A stretch of DNA of 64,000 nucleotides from positions 741,501-805,500 of the forward strand of contig JAJGOT010000211.1 in NCBI GenBank assembly GCA_022457155.1, given 5' to 3'. The position numbers and the translations under genes are program-made. Positions within the stretch are counted from its first letter, which is position 1, and every line of letters starts with the position of its first letter. The stretch is from Cladopsammia gracilis (taxonomy: Eukaryota; Cnidaria; Anthozoa; Scleractinia; Dendrophylliidae). Positions 34,301 through 51,672 of this stretch are shown one piece after another. Below the pieces are notes generated by a model. The model had not been told where the DNA came from. It saw nothing but the letters and a program-made list of their open reading frames with translations, and did no database searches.

Positions 34301-36942
34301 CGGAAAGCTGGCGAATCGAGGTCCGGTGCTATTATAAATACCGTAGCTCGAATGCGAAGCCAGTCGAATTATTCGATTAATCCTTGAAACGTGAAGAAAG
34401 AAGCCGTCTGTGTCGCACTGATCCGCGTTACACCGAGCTACTCATGGGAAATTATGCGGTTGAACAGTTTGCATTCCGAACGGATGGAATCACAGAATCG
34501 GACGCAGAAAATCAATACGAGCGTAAAGAACAGCTTACTAACAAAAGCTCCTCAGAGTGACCTGATAGGTTGGCTCTGGAGTTGAATTTCATATTTATGA
34601 ATTTTAACGAAGGCGAACGAATCAACACTGCATCGTTCTATTTTGACGCGTTCTATCATCTGTCACACTTGAATGGCCATGTAAAATGTCTAGAACGAGT
34701 CAATCGGCCTTTCCTCTTCACGATGCAACCCAAACAAAGACTAAAAAATTACAAAAACAAAACAAAATACAGACGCGATCACGAACACACAAAATTCTCA
34801 CCTTTCACTCGCTGACAGAGTCGAATTGTCCGCTTTCTTTCGATTTTCGGAAGCGTTCGTAACCATTCGTGAACCTTCGTGCCGTCGGCAGGTTTTCGTC
34901 ATAGACCGATAAAGAGAATAGAATGATTCTTGTTCTTTTGAACAGTACAGCTGTCAGTTGATGAAGTACAACATAAAAACTATTAGACTTCGTGTTACTT
35001 GTTTCCTTGTTTAGAAAAAATTACTGAAATTGAGTTATAATGAAGAATGTAAGAAATCCGGATATTGTCGTTTAATTACGAGGAGTGACGACAATCTCAT
35101 TTGGTGATTACGTAGTGGCGGTTGCAGAATAAACAATGGAAACGATCATTTATTTCGCGGATATTAATAGCTGTGGTCACGCTACCAGTTTCCCAAGAGA
35201 AACTAAATTTCCAGTGTAATTTTAATCACAAATTAAAATTTTACTCGAGATAATCTAACCTTCGGAGTTTTTTTTTATTATTATTATTTCTGAAACTTTT
35301 ATGGTTCCGATAGAATGCAATTAGCATATTTTTCCCGCGCTCTCGGGCTTGTTTGGCAATTTTTTGAACTTTGCTTTTTCGAGGTGAGTGCACGTGTGTG
35401 TACCGTGGGGATAAGAGGGGTATGTCAGAAGGGCAAACTCTCTCCCTATTCCAAGAGTACCAGAAACGAAAACTGCCCACCGTGTCTGGTATGATCTGCC
35501 CGGCTCTAGCAAATCCCAGTGAGTGTACAATCAAGTGAGAGCGGGGGGGGGGGGGGGGGTGCCGCTGGGACTCTGAGACCCTCAACCTATACTAGACCAT
35601 TTTAGCTGCATTTTGCAACCCTATTCTAGACTAAACACTGAAAAACCCTACCCTATCCTAGATCTATTTTCCAGAAACTTGTTCACTATCATAGTTATTA
35701 GTTAACAGGGGGTCAGTAAAAATGCGTACTGCCCGCCGTACTGATTTTTTAAATGCCATTTGCCAGTAAACCTTATCTAAAATAAATTCTTCACGCAACT
35801 GACCGGTTTCGCTGAAAATGATACGCTATTCTAGATCAAAAATCGCTGATTACTATACCCTATCCCAGACTAAACTGCCTGAAAACCATACCCTTCACGG
35901 CGGCACATACCTATATAGCTCATATATGGGAGTATCCCCCCCCCCCCCGGGGCCTTCCTCCCAGCCTGTACTCCCTCCTCTACAGAGGAGTAAGGCGAGC
36001 GACCTTGATTTGTCCGCCGAATCAGGCGATGGACAGCCTACGCTGCAAAACAGGCGCTTTTACAGAGAGCGAGCGCGGAGCAAGACAGACCGAGCACAAG
36101 TCACGTAACGACAGAGAAATTTTCTTCTGTAGTCCCGGCCTCGCGTGACTAGGAGCTTCGCCCTCGCGCACCGCGCATAAGTGTTGATCAGTGCTGAGTC
36201 AACGTCTACCCTTTTGACATACGCTCGCTATTACGTATACGGCTGGAGTTGAACTTCCTGCGAAATATCCATAATATGATGCTTCTTGACCAAAGAGCAT
36301 AATGCGCACAGGGCGGAATCGAATTATATTGACTTTTGTTTGGTTGTTTGTTTGTTGATTCTGATTTCTGAGCCATTTTAGTCAACTGGAAGCCCCCTTG
36401 TTTCTTATTCTGATCCCGTGAGTGGATCATCCGATCTGAACAGTGTAACATGGCAGTACCGACGATTCTTAATTAATTCCGACACGGCATTCGTGTAAAA
36501 CAGGCTTTATTTTAGTTTACTTTTCTTTAATAGTTAGCTATATTTTTAAATTATAGAAGATTAATTCATACATAGTTTCGTATTAAGTTGTAGTTTTATA
36601 TTAAATTGTTAATGCCTGATGTATTTACCGTGTTTTTAAATAAAGATGATGATGATGATGAGGGCCGTGGACATATTCACTCAACTGGACGTTTAAGTCA
36701 TACCCTCTCCCCCCCCCCCCCTCCCCCCCTCCACTACCCCCTTCCTTAACGTCCACTTGAAATTTTGCTGCCCCAAAAGTCACTGCATTCCAGTCGCCAC
36801 AGTTGAGTACGAATACTGACATGCATTACGTGAAGTTGTCAACGGCATCAATACAATTTACTGCTTTTAAAACGTAGAAAAAAAAACGTTTTCATAGATC
36901 GAATGATGCTTTCACCTACCTTTTCTCTTGCAAAATCTGCAT
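80..36942 (-). CDS. SIPA1L: SIPA1L/SPAR-family Rap GTPase-activating protein, complete 22-exon model
   Basis: Seen: 22 coding segments, each with an AG acceptor and GT donor and matching phase: 36942-36920, 32977-31860, 31429-31278, 29530-29378, 27710-27675, 26730-26655, 26088-25990, 24552-24449, 24176-24019, 23723-23617, 23358-23221, 22888-22797, 22085-21999, 21615-21557, 20102-19988, 18734-18597, 17177-17062, 13315-11310, 4390-4302, 2390-2365, 816-738, 229-80. They total 5121 nt, exactly 1707 codons including TAA. Order: N-terminal region, Rap-GAP domain (about residues 495-720), PDZ (about 839-920), long Ser/Arg/Lys-rich disordered part, C-terminal coiled coil (about 1633-1697). Known: vertebrate SIPA1L proteins (about 1700-1800 residues) stimulate GTP hydrolysis by Rap1/Rap2 and act at actin-rich membrane sites and synapses. 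Inference: a full-length functional orthologue. The 3' UTR lies outside the window. Small extra or alternative exons cannot be excluded. Confidence 0.93.
343..700. repeat. related 105-106-bp tandem repeat
   Basis: Units share CTAACTTTTGAATCTGTGGA and GTGACCATTCAAATGAAAG with the 88-bp family but have a longer linker (TACTGTTTATTATGCTGCAC). Spacing is about 105-106 bases. In SIPA1L intron 21. Confidence 0.75.
1498..1679. mobile_element. short inverted-repeat element (MITE), family with 26230-26415
   Basis: The ends GGCCATTTGCACGATGACGT are inverted repeats of about 45 bp, flanked by TA on each side (1496-1497 and 1680-1681). The interior, with GCAAATTAGGGCTATTG, is shared with the second copy. 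No coding capacity. TA duplication is consistent with Tc1/mariner-type mobilisation. Confidence 0.8.
1823..2205. repeat. 88-bp repeat element, about 3 units
   Basis: Same family as 48299-49131, with terminal TTAACCCTGTCACTCCCAG and CTTGGGAGTTAAAGGGTT. In SIPA1L intron 20. Confidence 0.8.
2640..3180. repeat. CGATCG-rich palindromic repeat cluster
   Basis: Many copies of GGTTTCCA(T/C)ATGATCGCTACGATCGC in both orientations over about 540 bases of SIPA1L intron 19, separated by unique-looking pieces. CGATCG is itself palindromic, so the RNA would fold strongly. The boundaries and family are unknown. Confidence 0.7.
4915..5122. repeat. 88-bp repeat element, single unit
   Basis: Reverse orientation copy of the 88-bp-unit family with one unit, ending GACTCTGGGAGTGAAAGGGT. 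In SIPA1L intron 18. Confidence 0.75.
5888..6250. repeat. 88-bp repeat element, 3 units, reverse orientation
   Basis: The TGGTACCATGCAAAAGTACT motif recurs at 88-base spacing (about 5946, 6034, 6122). In SIPA1L intron 18. Confidence 0.8.
6271..6366. mobile_element. 96-bp palindromic element
   Basis: CAACCTCGTTCCCAGGGTCT on the left pairs with its complement on the right around a GGAGCG...CGCTCC centre. A fragment recurs at about 39782-39808. In SIPA1L intron 18. Confidence 0.7.
6785..6957. mobile_element. 173-bp MITE, TIR GAGCGTATGCAC
   Basis: Ends GAGCGTATGCAC, flanked by TA on both sides, interior with two GGCGGCCAT(A/G)TTGGTG repeats. An inverted second copy lies at 50938-51110. Confidence 0.8.
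6966..7114. mobile_element. 149-bp palindromic element
   Basis: AATTCCGATATATTAAAATT and the following 40 bases are inverted at the right end. The two arms make up most of the element. In SIPA1L intron 18. Confidence 0.75.
7917..8126. repeat. 88-bp repeat element, single unit
   Basis: Begins AACCCTTTCACTCCCAGAGT and ends CACTCTTAGGAGTTAAAGTG; one unit only. In SIPA1L intron 18. Confidence 0.75.
10300..10650. repeat. related 105-106-bp tandem repeat, degraded
   Basis: Two to three diverged units of the type seen at 343-700. In SIPA1L intron 18. Confidence 0.65.
10925..11297. repeat. 88-bp repeat element, 3 units, next to the exon 18 donor
   Basis: Begins AACCCTTTCACTCCCATGCA and ends GGGAGTTCAAAGGGTTAA at 11297, 13 bases from the last base of SIPA1L exon 18. 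Confidence 0.8.
11310..13315 (-). CDS. SIPA1L: SIPA1L exon 18, long disordered region
   Basis: A 2006-nt exon encoding about residues 924-1592. Acceptor CCCTTCAG/GGCAATG at 13316; donor CACCAG/GTAATA at 11309. The sequence is low-complexity and rich in Ser, Arg, Lys, Pro and Thr (for example [15 protein letters not shown]), with short more ordered patches such as [20 protein letters not shown] and [19 protein letters not shown] near its end. Known: vertebrate SIPA1L proteins have an equally long disordered segment between PDZ and coiled coil that carries phosphorylation and partner-binding sites. Specific sites cannot be assigned here. An 88-bp-repeat element ends 13 bases beyond the donor. 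Confidence 0.92.
13395..13545. repeat. related repeat, degraded single unit
   Basis: One diverged unit of the 343-700 type, just upstream of SIPA1L exon 18 in intron 17. Confidence 0.55.
13643..13695. repeat. partial duplicate of the cassette exon end with its donor
   Basis: Matches 13702-13754 with several differences, including the splice donor context (GATGCAAA/GTAAGC on the minus strand). Reading through from the real exon hits TAA at once, so it is not an in-frame extension. Confidence 0.65.
13712..13921 (-). CDS. SIPA1L: SIPA1L candidate 210-nt cassette exon (70 residues)
   Basis: Open on the minus strand with donor GCAAG/GTAAGC at 13711, in phase 2, exactly the phase at the exon 17/18 junction. 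An acceptor TACTGGAG at 13922 would make it 210 nt (phase 2 in, phase 2 out), so inclusion keeps frame and inserts 70 residues rich in Ser, Ala, Gly and Lys, with [17 protein letters not shown] and [16 protein letters not shown]. The more obvious acceptor (CTTCAG, nearby) would break phase, so the chosen acceptor rests on phase alone. GC content is higher than in the surrounding intron and resembles exon 18. It could be alternatively spliced or constitutive. The full model works with or without it. Confidence 0.55.
13922..14340. repeat. degenerate tandem repeats containing an acceptor-like GCTCCAGTA
   Basis: Three to four imperfect units of about 100-120 bp with GGATACCCCTAGGG, GAAATAACAGG, AGACTAGATCCTGG and AGTGCTCCAGTA. 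The last motif on the minus strand reads TACTGGAGC, the same as the acceptor proposed for the cassette exon at 13922. A small hairpin insertion (TTAGCCTGC...GCAGGCTAA) lies at about 14234-14266. Confidence 0.7.
14430..14880. repeat. interspersed repeat, inverted relative to 25210-25895
   Basis: About 450 bases match 25210-25895 in reverse complement (for example ATTGGTTAAGCACAAACATT and GACCCAATCGCACAACATGC). In SIPA1L intron 17. Confidence 0.75.
14875..15146. repeat. interspersed repeat, family with 24697-24985
   Basis: Shares GTGTTTCATC, CAAACACTGAGAAG, CATTAAA and an end like ATGAATTATTGATGAG with 24697-24985, same orientation. Internal parts are partly palindromic. Confidence 0.6.
15149..16351. 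mobile_element. 1.2-kb inverted-repeat element with ATGAGT target duplication
   Basis: Ends CAGGG(C/T)AA... with CTTCCACT(C/T)GTCC just inside on each side, and ATGAGT on both flanks (15143-15148 and 16352-16357). No transposase is readable. It contains the tRNA-like sequence at 16073-16146. CAGGG ends suggest a hAT-like element, though a 6-bp duplication is shorter than the usual 8. Confidence 0.65.
16073..16146 (+). ncRNA. tRNA-like sequence, probably pseudogene or SINE head
   Basis: Acceptor stem GGCCTCG/CGAGGTC, D arm GCTC/GAGC and T arm GTGGG-TTCGAAT-CCCAC all pair, and A- and B-box promoter motifs are present. The anticodon arm is abnormal: an 8-base loop (AGATCTAA) and an A-G mismatch, so no sure anticodon can be named. 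A T-run follows. It lies inside an inverted-repeat element. Confidence 0.55.
16423..16924. mobile_element. pogo/Tigger-like non-autonomous element
   Basis: Ends CAGTGGAACCTTGATTTAAC and complement, TA on each side (16421-16422, 16925-16926). The motif TTCGTTATATCGAGG recurs many times near both ends. TIR and TA target match the pogo family as known. No transposase. Confidence 0.75.
17062..20102 (-). CDS. SIPA1L: SIPA1L exons 15-17, linker and PDZ domain
   Basis: Exon 15 (20102-19988) encodes [16 protein letters not shown] and [14 protein letters not shown]. Exon 16 (18734-18597) encodes [19 protein letters not shown] and [18 protein letters not shown] is the carboxylate-binding loop. Exon 17 (17177-17062) encodes [19 protein letters not shown] and [10 protein letters not shown]. 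Joins are phase 0, 0 and 2. Known: this PDZ follows the Rap-GAP domain in all SIPA1L proteins and binds C-termini of membrane and synaptic partners. No residue loss is visible. Exon 17 ends AAGAAA/GTATGT. Confidence 0.93.
17222..17515 (+). repeat. tRNA-derived SINE, MetaSINE-like
   Basis: Head with A box TGGCCTAGTGGTTAGCG and B box GGTTCGAAGCC, then a body with CTTAGACAAGAAACTTTACT, CACCCAGGTGTATAAATGGG and TACC, ending in a T-run. The central body resembles the conserved domain of broadly distributed metazoan SINEs, from memory. In SIPA1L intron 16. Confidence 0.7.
18800..18893. mobile_element. short inverted-repeat element
   Basis: TAGCCTGCGAACAGGC on the left and GCCTGTCCGCAGGC on the right enclose about 60 bases with a local duplication (GGCTCCTGGCTCG). 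In SIPA1L intron 15. Confidence 0.55.
19148..19616 (-). mobile_element. G-run-bounded repeat, copy 1
   Basis: Reverse copy of a family that begins with a G-run and TACTC, continues GTGCCGCTGGGACTCTGAGA and repeated CCTA(T/C)(A/C)CTAGACTAA-like pieces, and ends GCTATATAGGTATGTGCCGC-like sequence. It ends here in a run of about 20 C. In SIPA1L intron 15. I associate this family with hexacoral genomes. Confidence 0.7.
21557..31429 (-). CDS. SIPA1L: SIPA1L exons 3-14, Rap-GAP catalytic domain and flanks
   Basis: Twelve short exons. Exon 3 gives [19 protein letters not shown]. Exon 4 has [20 protein letters not shown]. Exon 5 is the 12-codon [12 protein letters not shown]. Exon 6 has [19 protein letters not shown]. 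Exon 7 has [19 protein letters not shown]. Exon 8 has [18 protein letters not shown]. Exon 9 starts [20 protein letters not shown]; its Asn (about residue 596) matches the catalytic asparagine thumb of Rap1GAP-type enzymes. Exon 10 has [15 protein letters not shown], exon 11 [20 protein letters not shown], exons 12-14 GALVWNVQ and SVIGWTS. All key motifs are intact, so an active Rap-GAP is inferred. One variation is Gln where the family commonly has Glu just after YNN at the exon 6/7 junction. Confidence 0.93.
21664..21958. mobile_element. inverted-repeat element with tRNA-like promoter, copy 1
   Basis: Inverted ends TCGGACAC(C)TTATTGAGA with outer palindromic flanks CCAAACCAC/GTGGTTTAGG. The core carries a minus-strand tRNA-like head (A box TGGTACAGTGGTATGG, B box GGTTCAATCC at about 21775-21845). 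In SIPA1L intron 13. Confidence 0.7.
23747..23945. repeat. 88-bp repeat element, single diverged unit
   Basis: Begins TTAACCCCTTCACTCCCAC and ends TTGGGAGGGTTAA. In SIPA1L intron 9, about 24 bases above exon 10. Confidence 0.75.
24697..24985. repeat. interspersed repeat, partner of 14875-15146
   Basis: As above; in SIPA1L intron 7. Contains GAGTGTTTCATCAGAATATC and the complement-like GATAAAACACTC. Confidence 0.6.
25210..25895. repeat. interspersed repeat, partner of 14430-14880
   Basis: Reverse-complement partner in SIPA1L intron 7, longer because a 188-bp inverted-repeat element is inserted at 25292-25479. Confidence 0.75.
25292..25479. mobile_element. 188-bp MITE nested in a repeat
   Basis: Inverted ends TGTGGTTCCAGAAAATATCC of about 40 bp, interior G-rich. 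It interrupts the repeat shared with 14430-14880. Confidence 0.75.
26230..26415. mobile_element. short inverted-repeat element, second copy of the 1498-1679 family
   Basis: Same ends and interior, TA duplication at 26228-26229 and 26416-26417, with a small insertion near the right end. In SIPA1L intron 6. Confidence 0.8.
26820..27405. repeat. 88-bp repeat element, about 5 units, reverse orientation
   Basis: Left end TTAACACTTTAACTTCAAAG, right end GGGAGTGAAAGGGTTAATAA. The palindrome extends into the flanks (TTAT and ATAA). In SIPA1L intron 5. Confidence 0.8.
27790..28040. repeat. CAGCTGTTTGAACGGCTGCTA imperfect palindromes
   Basis: Five to six imperfect copies in both orientations of a motif with CAGCTGTT and GAACGGCTGCTAC. 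In SIPA1L intron 4; family unknown. Confidence 0.55.
30430..30650. mobile_element. fragment resembling a non-LTR retrotransposon 5' end
   Basis: CACCTTATCGTGGTGGAGCG, then GGAGCTATGTCAGCTAGAG, CCCTGGTAGGGCCAGCCATG and CAAACAGGTCATAGGGAAGA. This arrangement is familiar to me as the 5' region of LINE-type elements in aquatic animals; the assignment is from memory. No reverse transcriptase is present. In SIPA1L intron 3. Confidence 0.45.
31860..32977 (-). CDS. SIPA1L: SIPA1L exon 2, N-terminal region
   Basis: A 1118-nt exon encoding residues 8-380. The acceptor is a pyrimidine-rich tract ending TTGCAG at 32978 and the donor is CCAAG/GTAAGC at 31859. The open frame continues a few codons past the acceptor without an ATG, so an apparent upstream start there is intronic. 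Visible pieces include [17 protein letters not shown], a run of acidic and Ser-rich sequence, [13 protein letters not shown] and, at the end, [12 protein letters not shown], which leads into the conserved segment ahead of the Rap-GAP domain. Known: SIPA1L proteins carry such a weakly conserved N-terminus with actin-binding regions in vertebrates. Actin binding here is only inferred. Confidence 0.9.
33678..33694 (-). CDS. SIPA1L: SIPA1L alternative first coding exon, form C
   Basis: Reads ATG ATG GAA CAG AAA AG, then donor GTGAAT, in the phase 2 needed by exon 2, giving MMEQKR before AKDDSE. A TAG lies in frame about 33 bases upstream, so the tandem ATGs would be the start. The encoded end (EQKR) resembles form A (QEKR). 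The donor is weaker than in forms A and B, and so short an exon could match by chance. Confidence 0.4.
34802..34902 (-). CDS. SIPA1L: SIPA1L alternative first coding exon, form B
   Basis: An open frame begins with ATG at 34902 and runs 33 codons plus two bases to the strong donor GAAAG/GTGAGA. It joins exon 2 in the required phase 2, so the protein would start [10 protein letters not shown] and end SASER before AKDDSE. The leader is basic and Ser/Asn-rich. An open frame of this length ending in the right phase at a good donor is unlikely by chance but not impossible. It would add about 26 residues compared with form A. An alternative promoter is inferred, not shown. Confidence 0.5.
35541..35950 (+). 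mobile_element. G-run-bounded repeat, copy 2
   Basis: Same family in forward orientation, bounded by a G-run at 35541 and a C-run at 35937-35950. In SIPA1L intron 1. Confidence 0.72.
36920..36942 (-). CDS. SIPA1L: SIPA1L first coding exon, form A
   Basis: Reads ATG CAG ATT TTG CAA GAG AAA AG, then the strong donor GTAGGTG, giving MQILQEKR once joined to exon 2 (phase 2). Reading upstream in frame there is no other ATG before a TAA about 100 bases away, which supports this start. It is the most distal of three candidate first exons and is used here for the 1706-residue model. The 5' UTR and promoter would lie just above 36942 but show no clear TATA or other recognisable core element. Confidence 0.6.
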
Positions 36943-37270
36943 GACTCGACGTTTTTGATTTCCGGCTAAAGAAACCGATTCGTCAACTTCAAGATGACAA
37001 AGTGTTTCTCTTAAAGCATGTGGACAGAAAGAGGATCGAGCTTGTGTTTATGAAATGTAGCAATGGCTCATGTGGCCACTGTACTCATCTTATCAAAAGA
37101 AGCTTTTTAAATATTTAAAAGGAAATACATGCTCCTATTCAACCCCATGGAGAGCGGGTCGGCCAAGTGATTGCGGAATGACATTTACTTCAAAAAGGAA
37201 CTAGTACTGCTTACAAAACATCAGAAAGAAGCCCGCCATAGAAAGAGGGACGCCAAGGAAAAATTGGCAG

Positions 37271-37432
37271 CAGGGGCGTAGCTATCTGTACGCACGTACG
37301 CACGTGCGTACCTGAAAAAGTCGAAAAAAAAAAGAAAGATTTGGGACTTGAGGGTGGAAGGGAGGAGGTAGAGGGGGGGGGGGGGTATTTGAAATTGTGC
37401 GTACCTCTGAAAAAGTCCTGGCTACGCCCCTG
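37271..37432. mobile_element. hAT-like short element
   Basis: Ends CAGGGGCGTAGC and GCTACGCCCCTG, with GTGCGTACCT...TGAAAAAGTC near both ends and a long G-run inside. The 8-bp target duplication is not clean. Confidence 0.6.
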
Positions 37433-37474
37433 AGCAGGGCCCGCTAACAAAAATGCAAGGGGTGAATCATTTTT

Positions 37475-37715
37475 GCTGTCCTTTCTGGATCGGCATCCAC
37501 ACCTGCAGTGGAGAAATGGTGACGATGATGATACGCATGATGATGAACCAGTGTCTGAGTCAAGTACCACTGACAACGAGAGTTGTGCTGATATTGATAG
37601 ATGTGGTGTTTGCCGGGGAAAAGAAGAAGATGACGAAGAAATTTCATGGATTTCCTGCGACACTTGTGCTTGAGACATGGTATCATTGTAATTGCGTACC
37701 CTGACTACGCACAAT
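37475..37715 (+). pseudogene. PHD-finger-like coding relic with frameshift
   Basis: The plus frame reads an acidic stretch (RNGDDDDTHDDEP), then CGVC, WISCDTC and a stop. Shifting frame one step at that point continues as ETWYHCNC, completing the C-C...C-C-W-H-C spacing of a PHD zinc finger. It looks like the damaged C-terminus of a gene or transposon protein next to a hAT-like element. The parent family is not recognised. Confidence 0.45.
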
Positions 37716-38035
37716 CTGCCACCTTGTCTCAGTTCAGATGATCGCGTCATTGGGCGGTGAGGTTAAGCCGTTGGCCTAGTCTTCCCGGCACACCACTGTT
37801 CAAAAAAGAGTAGGGGACGTAGTCCCCGATATTGTGGTCTGGTCTCCATGGGGGATTGACATCAATTGGGACGTATGTACTGTTTCTTTCTCCCGTCACG
37901 GCGACAAAAATCGGCACTGTGACAAAGTGAGTAGAAGATTAGAAGATTCAGAAGCGAGGAAGAATTCGAGGAAATCAGCTGGGCTTGCCACTTGTGCAGT
38001 TAAGCTTAGCTGTTACTCATTATAAAAGTCCAGTC

Positions 38036-38464
38036 CCGGGGGGGTACTCGGCAAATTTTTGGGTGGGGGTGTGCCGCTGGGACTCTGAGACCCTTAACCT
38101 ATACTAGACCATATAAGCTGTATTTTGCAACCGTATACTAGACTAAACACCGAAAAACCCTACCCTATCCTAGACCTATTCCAGACTTTCTACTAAGTTT
38201 CCAGAAACTTGTTCACTATCACAGTTATTAGTTAACAGAGGTCAGTAGAAATGCCGTACTGCCCGCCGTACCGATTTTTAAATGCCATTTGCCAGTAAAC
38301 CTTGTCTAGACTAAATTCTTCACGCAGCTGATCAGTTTCGTGGAAAATGATACCTTATTCTAGACCAAAAATCTCTGATAACTATACCCTATATCCTAGA
38401 CTAAACTGCCTGAAAACCATAAGCTTCACAGCGGCACACACCTATATAGCTCATATATGGGGGT
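38036..38464 (+). mobile_element. G-run-bounded repeat, copy 3
   Basis: Same family, about 90% alike to 35541-35950 by eye. In the intergenic space between SIPA1L and CNPPD1. Confidence 0.72.
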
Positions 38465-39986
38465 CACAGTATTTCCAGTTGTAAGACTTTTGTTCGTTGT
38501 TGTTTGGATTGAAGTGAAAATAATTGTCTCGGATTTTGTCCGATGAGGCTGTAAACTAATTCTCAAAAAAAAGAACGCTGACGTTGAAAGACTAACTGTT
38601 TTGAAGAAAGATTCCAGTTGTGTTCACAAACGTATTTACAATATCAGCAAACTGAGCACTTCAGGTATTGTAAAAATTTGTTAGTGATTTAGGATAGAGT
38701 TTAAAAGATCACAATATAAAATGTAAAATTTGTTAGTGATTCAGGATAGATCGAGTTTAAAAGATCACAATCACTTCTTTAATTTGTCCTGCTTTCTTTT
38801 AATAATGTCACGACCACCGTTCTACACATGACGTAAATTAAAGCTTTTAAAAATGCATCAGGCTTTGGTCCAAAAATGCCCCGCACTAACGTCCAGTACC
38901 TTACCCCCTCCCCCCCTAAACGTCCAGTTGACGTTGAGGCGGGGCTTAACCGAAACGCCATTTTTCCGCCACTTGACATGGCTTTAATGGCAATATCTCG
39001 TTCACGTTTCAAGCAAACTCTATGCTCATGATCCCGTGAATCTATGTTGTGGGGTGTTTTGTGAACTTTTGGGTGATTTTGGGGTATATTTGGAAGGAGA
39101 TAGTTTTTCTAGAAGGATTGGTAAAATTAAGAGAAATAAGAAATATTGAAGATTTAGTGAAGTTTTAAAATTAGAATCTGCAGTTAATAATTAATAGAAG
39201 GACATCAAGTTAGTCCTGGGGTGCTCCCGCGCTCAATATGCCTTTTATAGTTTTTCAGCACTGCTTACAGTGACTTGAAGATAGCTGAACCTTTCACCCC
39301 GGGATGTCAAACTTAGGGGGATGCTAGCAGTGGCGGACCTAGGCCCTAGGGAGGGCCCCCGTCCTTGTACTCCCGGGCTCCCAGGCCACCCCATATTCTC
39401 CCAGTTTTGGCGAGCCCATATTCCTGTCCTTTATTCACAGACTGATTGTCACCCATGATTCTCCTATGTTACCGCCCCCCTCTCCTGTTCTCAGGTATTA
39501 CTCCAGCTGTTACTCTTCCAGCTGGAAGAGTAACCTCTGGGCCAGATTCCACCCGTGTCCCTCTGGATCCCTCTGGGTTTGAAAACCTTGCAGCGCTCTC
39601 CGCTTCAAAAATTCCAAAGGGTTAATAACGTTTAATGTCGACTCTCCAGCTAAATCTAACCCAAAAATTTAAGCCTTTGAATGTATTTGTTTTTTGACAT
39701 GCCTCGGATCGGAGCCGACATTTAATTCGAGTAAGTAGAGGAAGGATACAGGCAACCGCCATTTTGAATTTGTAAAAGAGGAGAAGGCCCTGGGGACGAG
39801 GTTGGGATACAGGAATTTTTTGCAATTCGTTACCAGGTTTTATCTGTCGAATGAACTCGAATACCGGCCTCGATACTGTGTCGCTTGGTAACCAGGCAGG
39901 ATATTGTTGCCCAGTGTTGAAGAAGGAGTGGTTGAACGAAAAGTTGGACATTTTGCTTCGAGTTTAGCTTTCAGTGAACAGTGCCA

Positions 39987-50374
<10,388 letters not shown>

Positions 50375-50937
50375 TACTATTATTAGAAATTAGTTGATGA
50401 ACAGTATATGTTAATTAGTTGTTGTTTCTTTGTTTACTAACATATAACTACTTTTAGGTAGTATTTGCATGGTATAGTGAAGGTATTCGTGAAGAATTAA
50501 GGACAAGGCTTTGGCAGTTTGCTTTTTAGCTACATAACAAACAGCATAAGTCTGTAATATAAGAGAGCAGTTTTCAATAGTGTTCTGCCCAGATTCTACA
50601 AGTAGAATTGGCGCGCAGCATCATGGGATTGAAATGCGTACAAACATTCAAGAACTATGCAGGTAGCTACGAAAAAAGCAGGTGCTACGAAGCACTGTTC
50701 TTGGATACAACTCGACAGTTATCCACAACATGTACAGGAATCGCAAAAACTGGTGTTTCCCAGGCAGCCATTTTGAAATATTTGTCCGCATTTCGATCCC
50801 ACAATGCAATGCTGCCAAATATGACGTCACCTGGGCGGAACGCTATTAATCTTGGGTTGAAAGTAACAGGGAGGTGTGAATACCAAAATCGTGAATTTCA
50901 AACCCAAACAATCATTTGCACATCTCAGTCCCCTATA

Positions 50938-51110
50938 GAGCGTATGCACTCACGTGGCAAGCAGCTATGCAAATTTATTGGAACAAAAGAAAGTGTTAAC
51001 ATAAGAGAAGCGTTCAAATCCCACAGGATTGTTTTGGTACACCAACATGGCCGCCGTTCTATTGTTTTGGTACACCAATATGGCCGCCGTGACGTCATGT
51101 GCATACGCTC
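50938..51110. mobile_element. 173-bp MITE, second copy, opposite orientation
   Basis: About 95% alike to 6785-6957 by eye, TA at both edges. It is absent from the paralogous place near 61343-61375, so it inserted after the opsin-segment duplication. Confidence 0.82.
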
Positions 51111-51210
51111 TATTGGGAGTGGCTGTGCATTCCAAACCTTTGTGATTGGTTCAAAGAAAAAGAAAATTCACACCACTTTTTCAACCGAGCAGAAGTTATT
51201 TTTGTTTTAA

Positions 51211-51579
51211 AGGGATGGTTACACAGTTCGGCGCATGTGCACAGATTAAAGTGCTTTATTCGCTTGCTTACCAATTTTAGCGGTTAAAAACCACGCACAT
51301 TTACTTCAATAATCAGGATGACCAAAATTCACAGAAAATGTCAACGGATTACACCGACAAAGTCAACACTAAATAAAACCTTTGACCAAAAGGATTTATT
51401 CTACGCTCTGGTGGCTTTCATGGCGCACATTGGTATGCATAATCATGCATTCAATCAGCGACATTTTCACGGGCACATTTCCCGCCAGAGTTATCTACTC
51501 GCTTCCGAATGGTCTAAACAATGAATTTAAATCAGTTACGTCATAGCTTGCACATGCGCCGTACCGTGAAACCCTCCCT
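51211..51579. mobile_element. 369-bp inverted-repeat element, TTAA duplication, empty site known
   Basis: Ends AGGGATGGTTACAC...CGGCGCATGTGCA and near-complement, flanked by TTAA (51207-51210, 51580-51583). The paralogous segment near 61464 has a single uninterrupted GTTTTAATTAG, the unoccupied site. Confidence 0.8.
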
Positions 51580-51672
51580 TTAATTAGTTACTTTTCGAAG
51601 TAGGAGACGGCTGCACGCAGGCTATTTCGAAGTAGTTTTGTAATGACCCATGAGTCTTGGTTGTGCCTAACT

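Larger units (their letters stand above)
36943..39986. other. divergent intergenic region between SIPA1L and CNPPD1
   Basis: Head-to-head arrangement with about 3 kb between start codons. It holds the hAT-like element, the PHD relic, the third G-run-bounded repeat, a 58-bp tandem duplication at about 38660-38770 and a fragment of the 6271-6366 palindrome at about 39782. No core promoter motif is obvious. Confidence 0.6.

Noticed and set aside
37211..37750. 179-codon minus-strand open frame
   Set aside because: It crosses a hAT-like element, long G/C runs and the PHD relic in the opposite direction; low complexity (poly-Ser, His/Arg-rich) and no recognisable domain.
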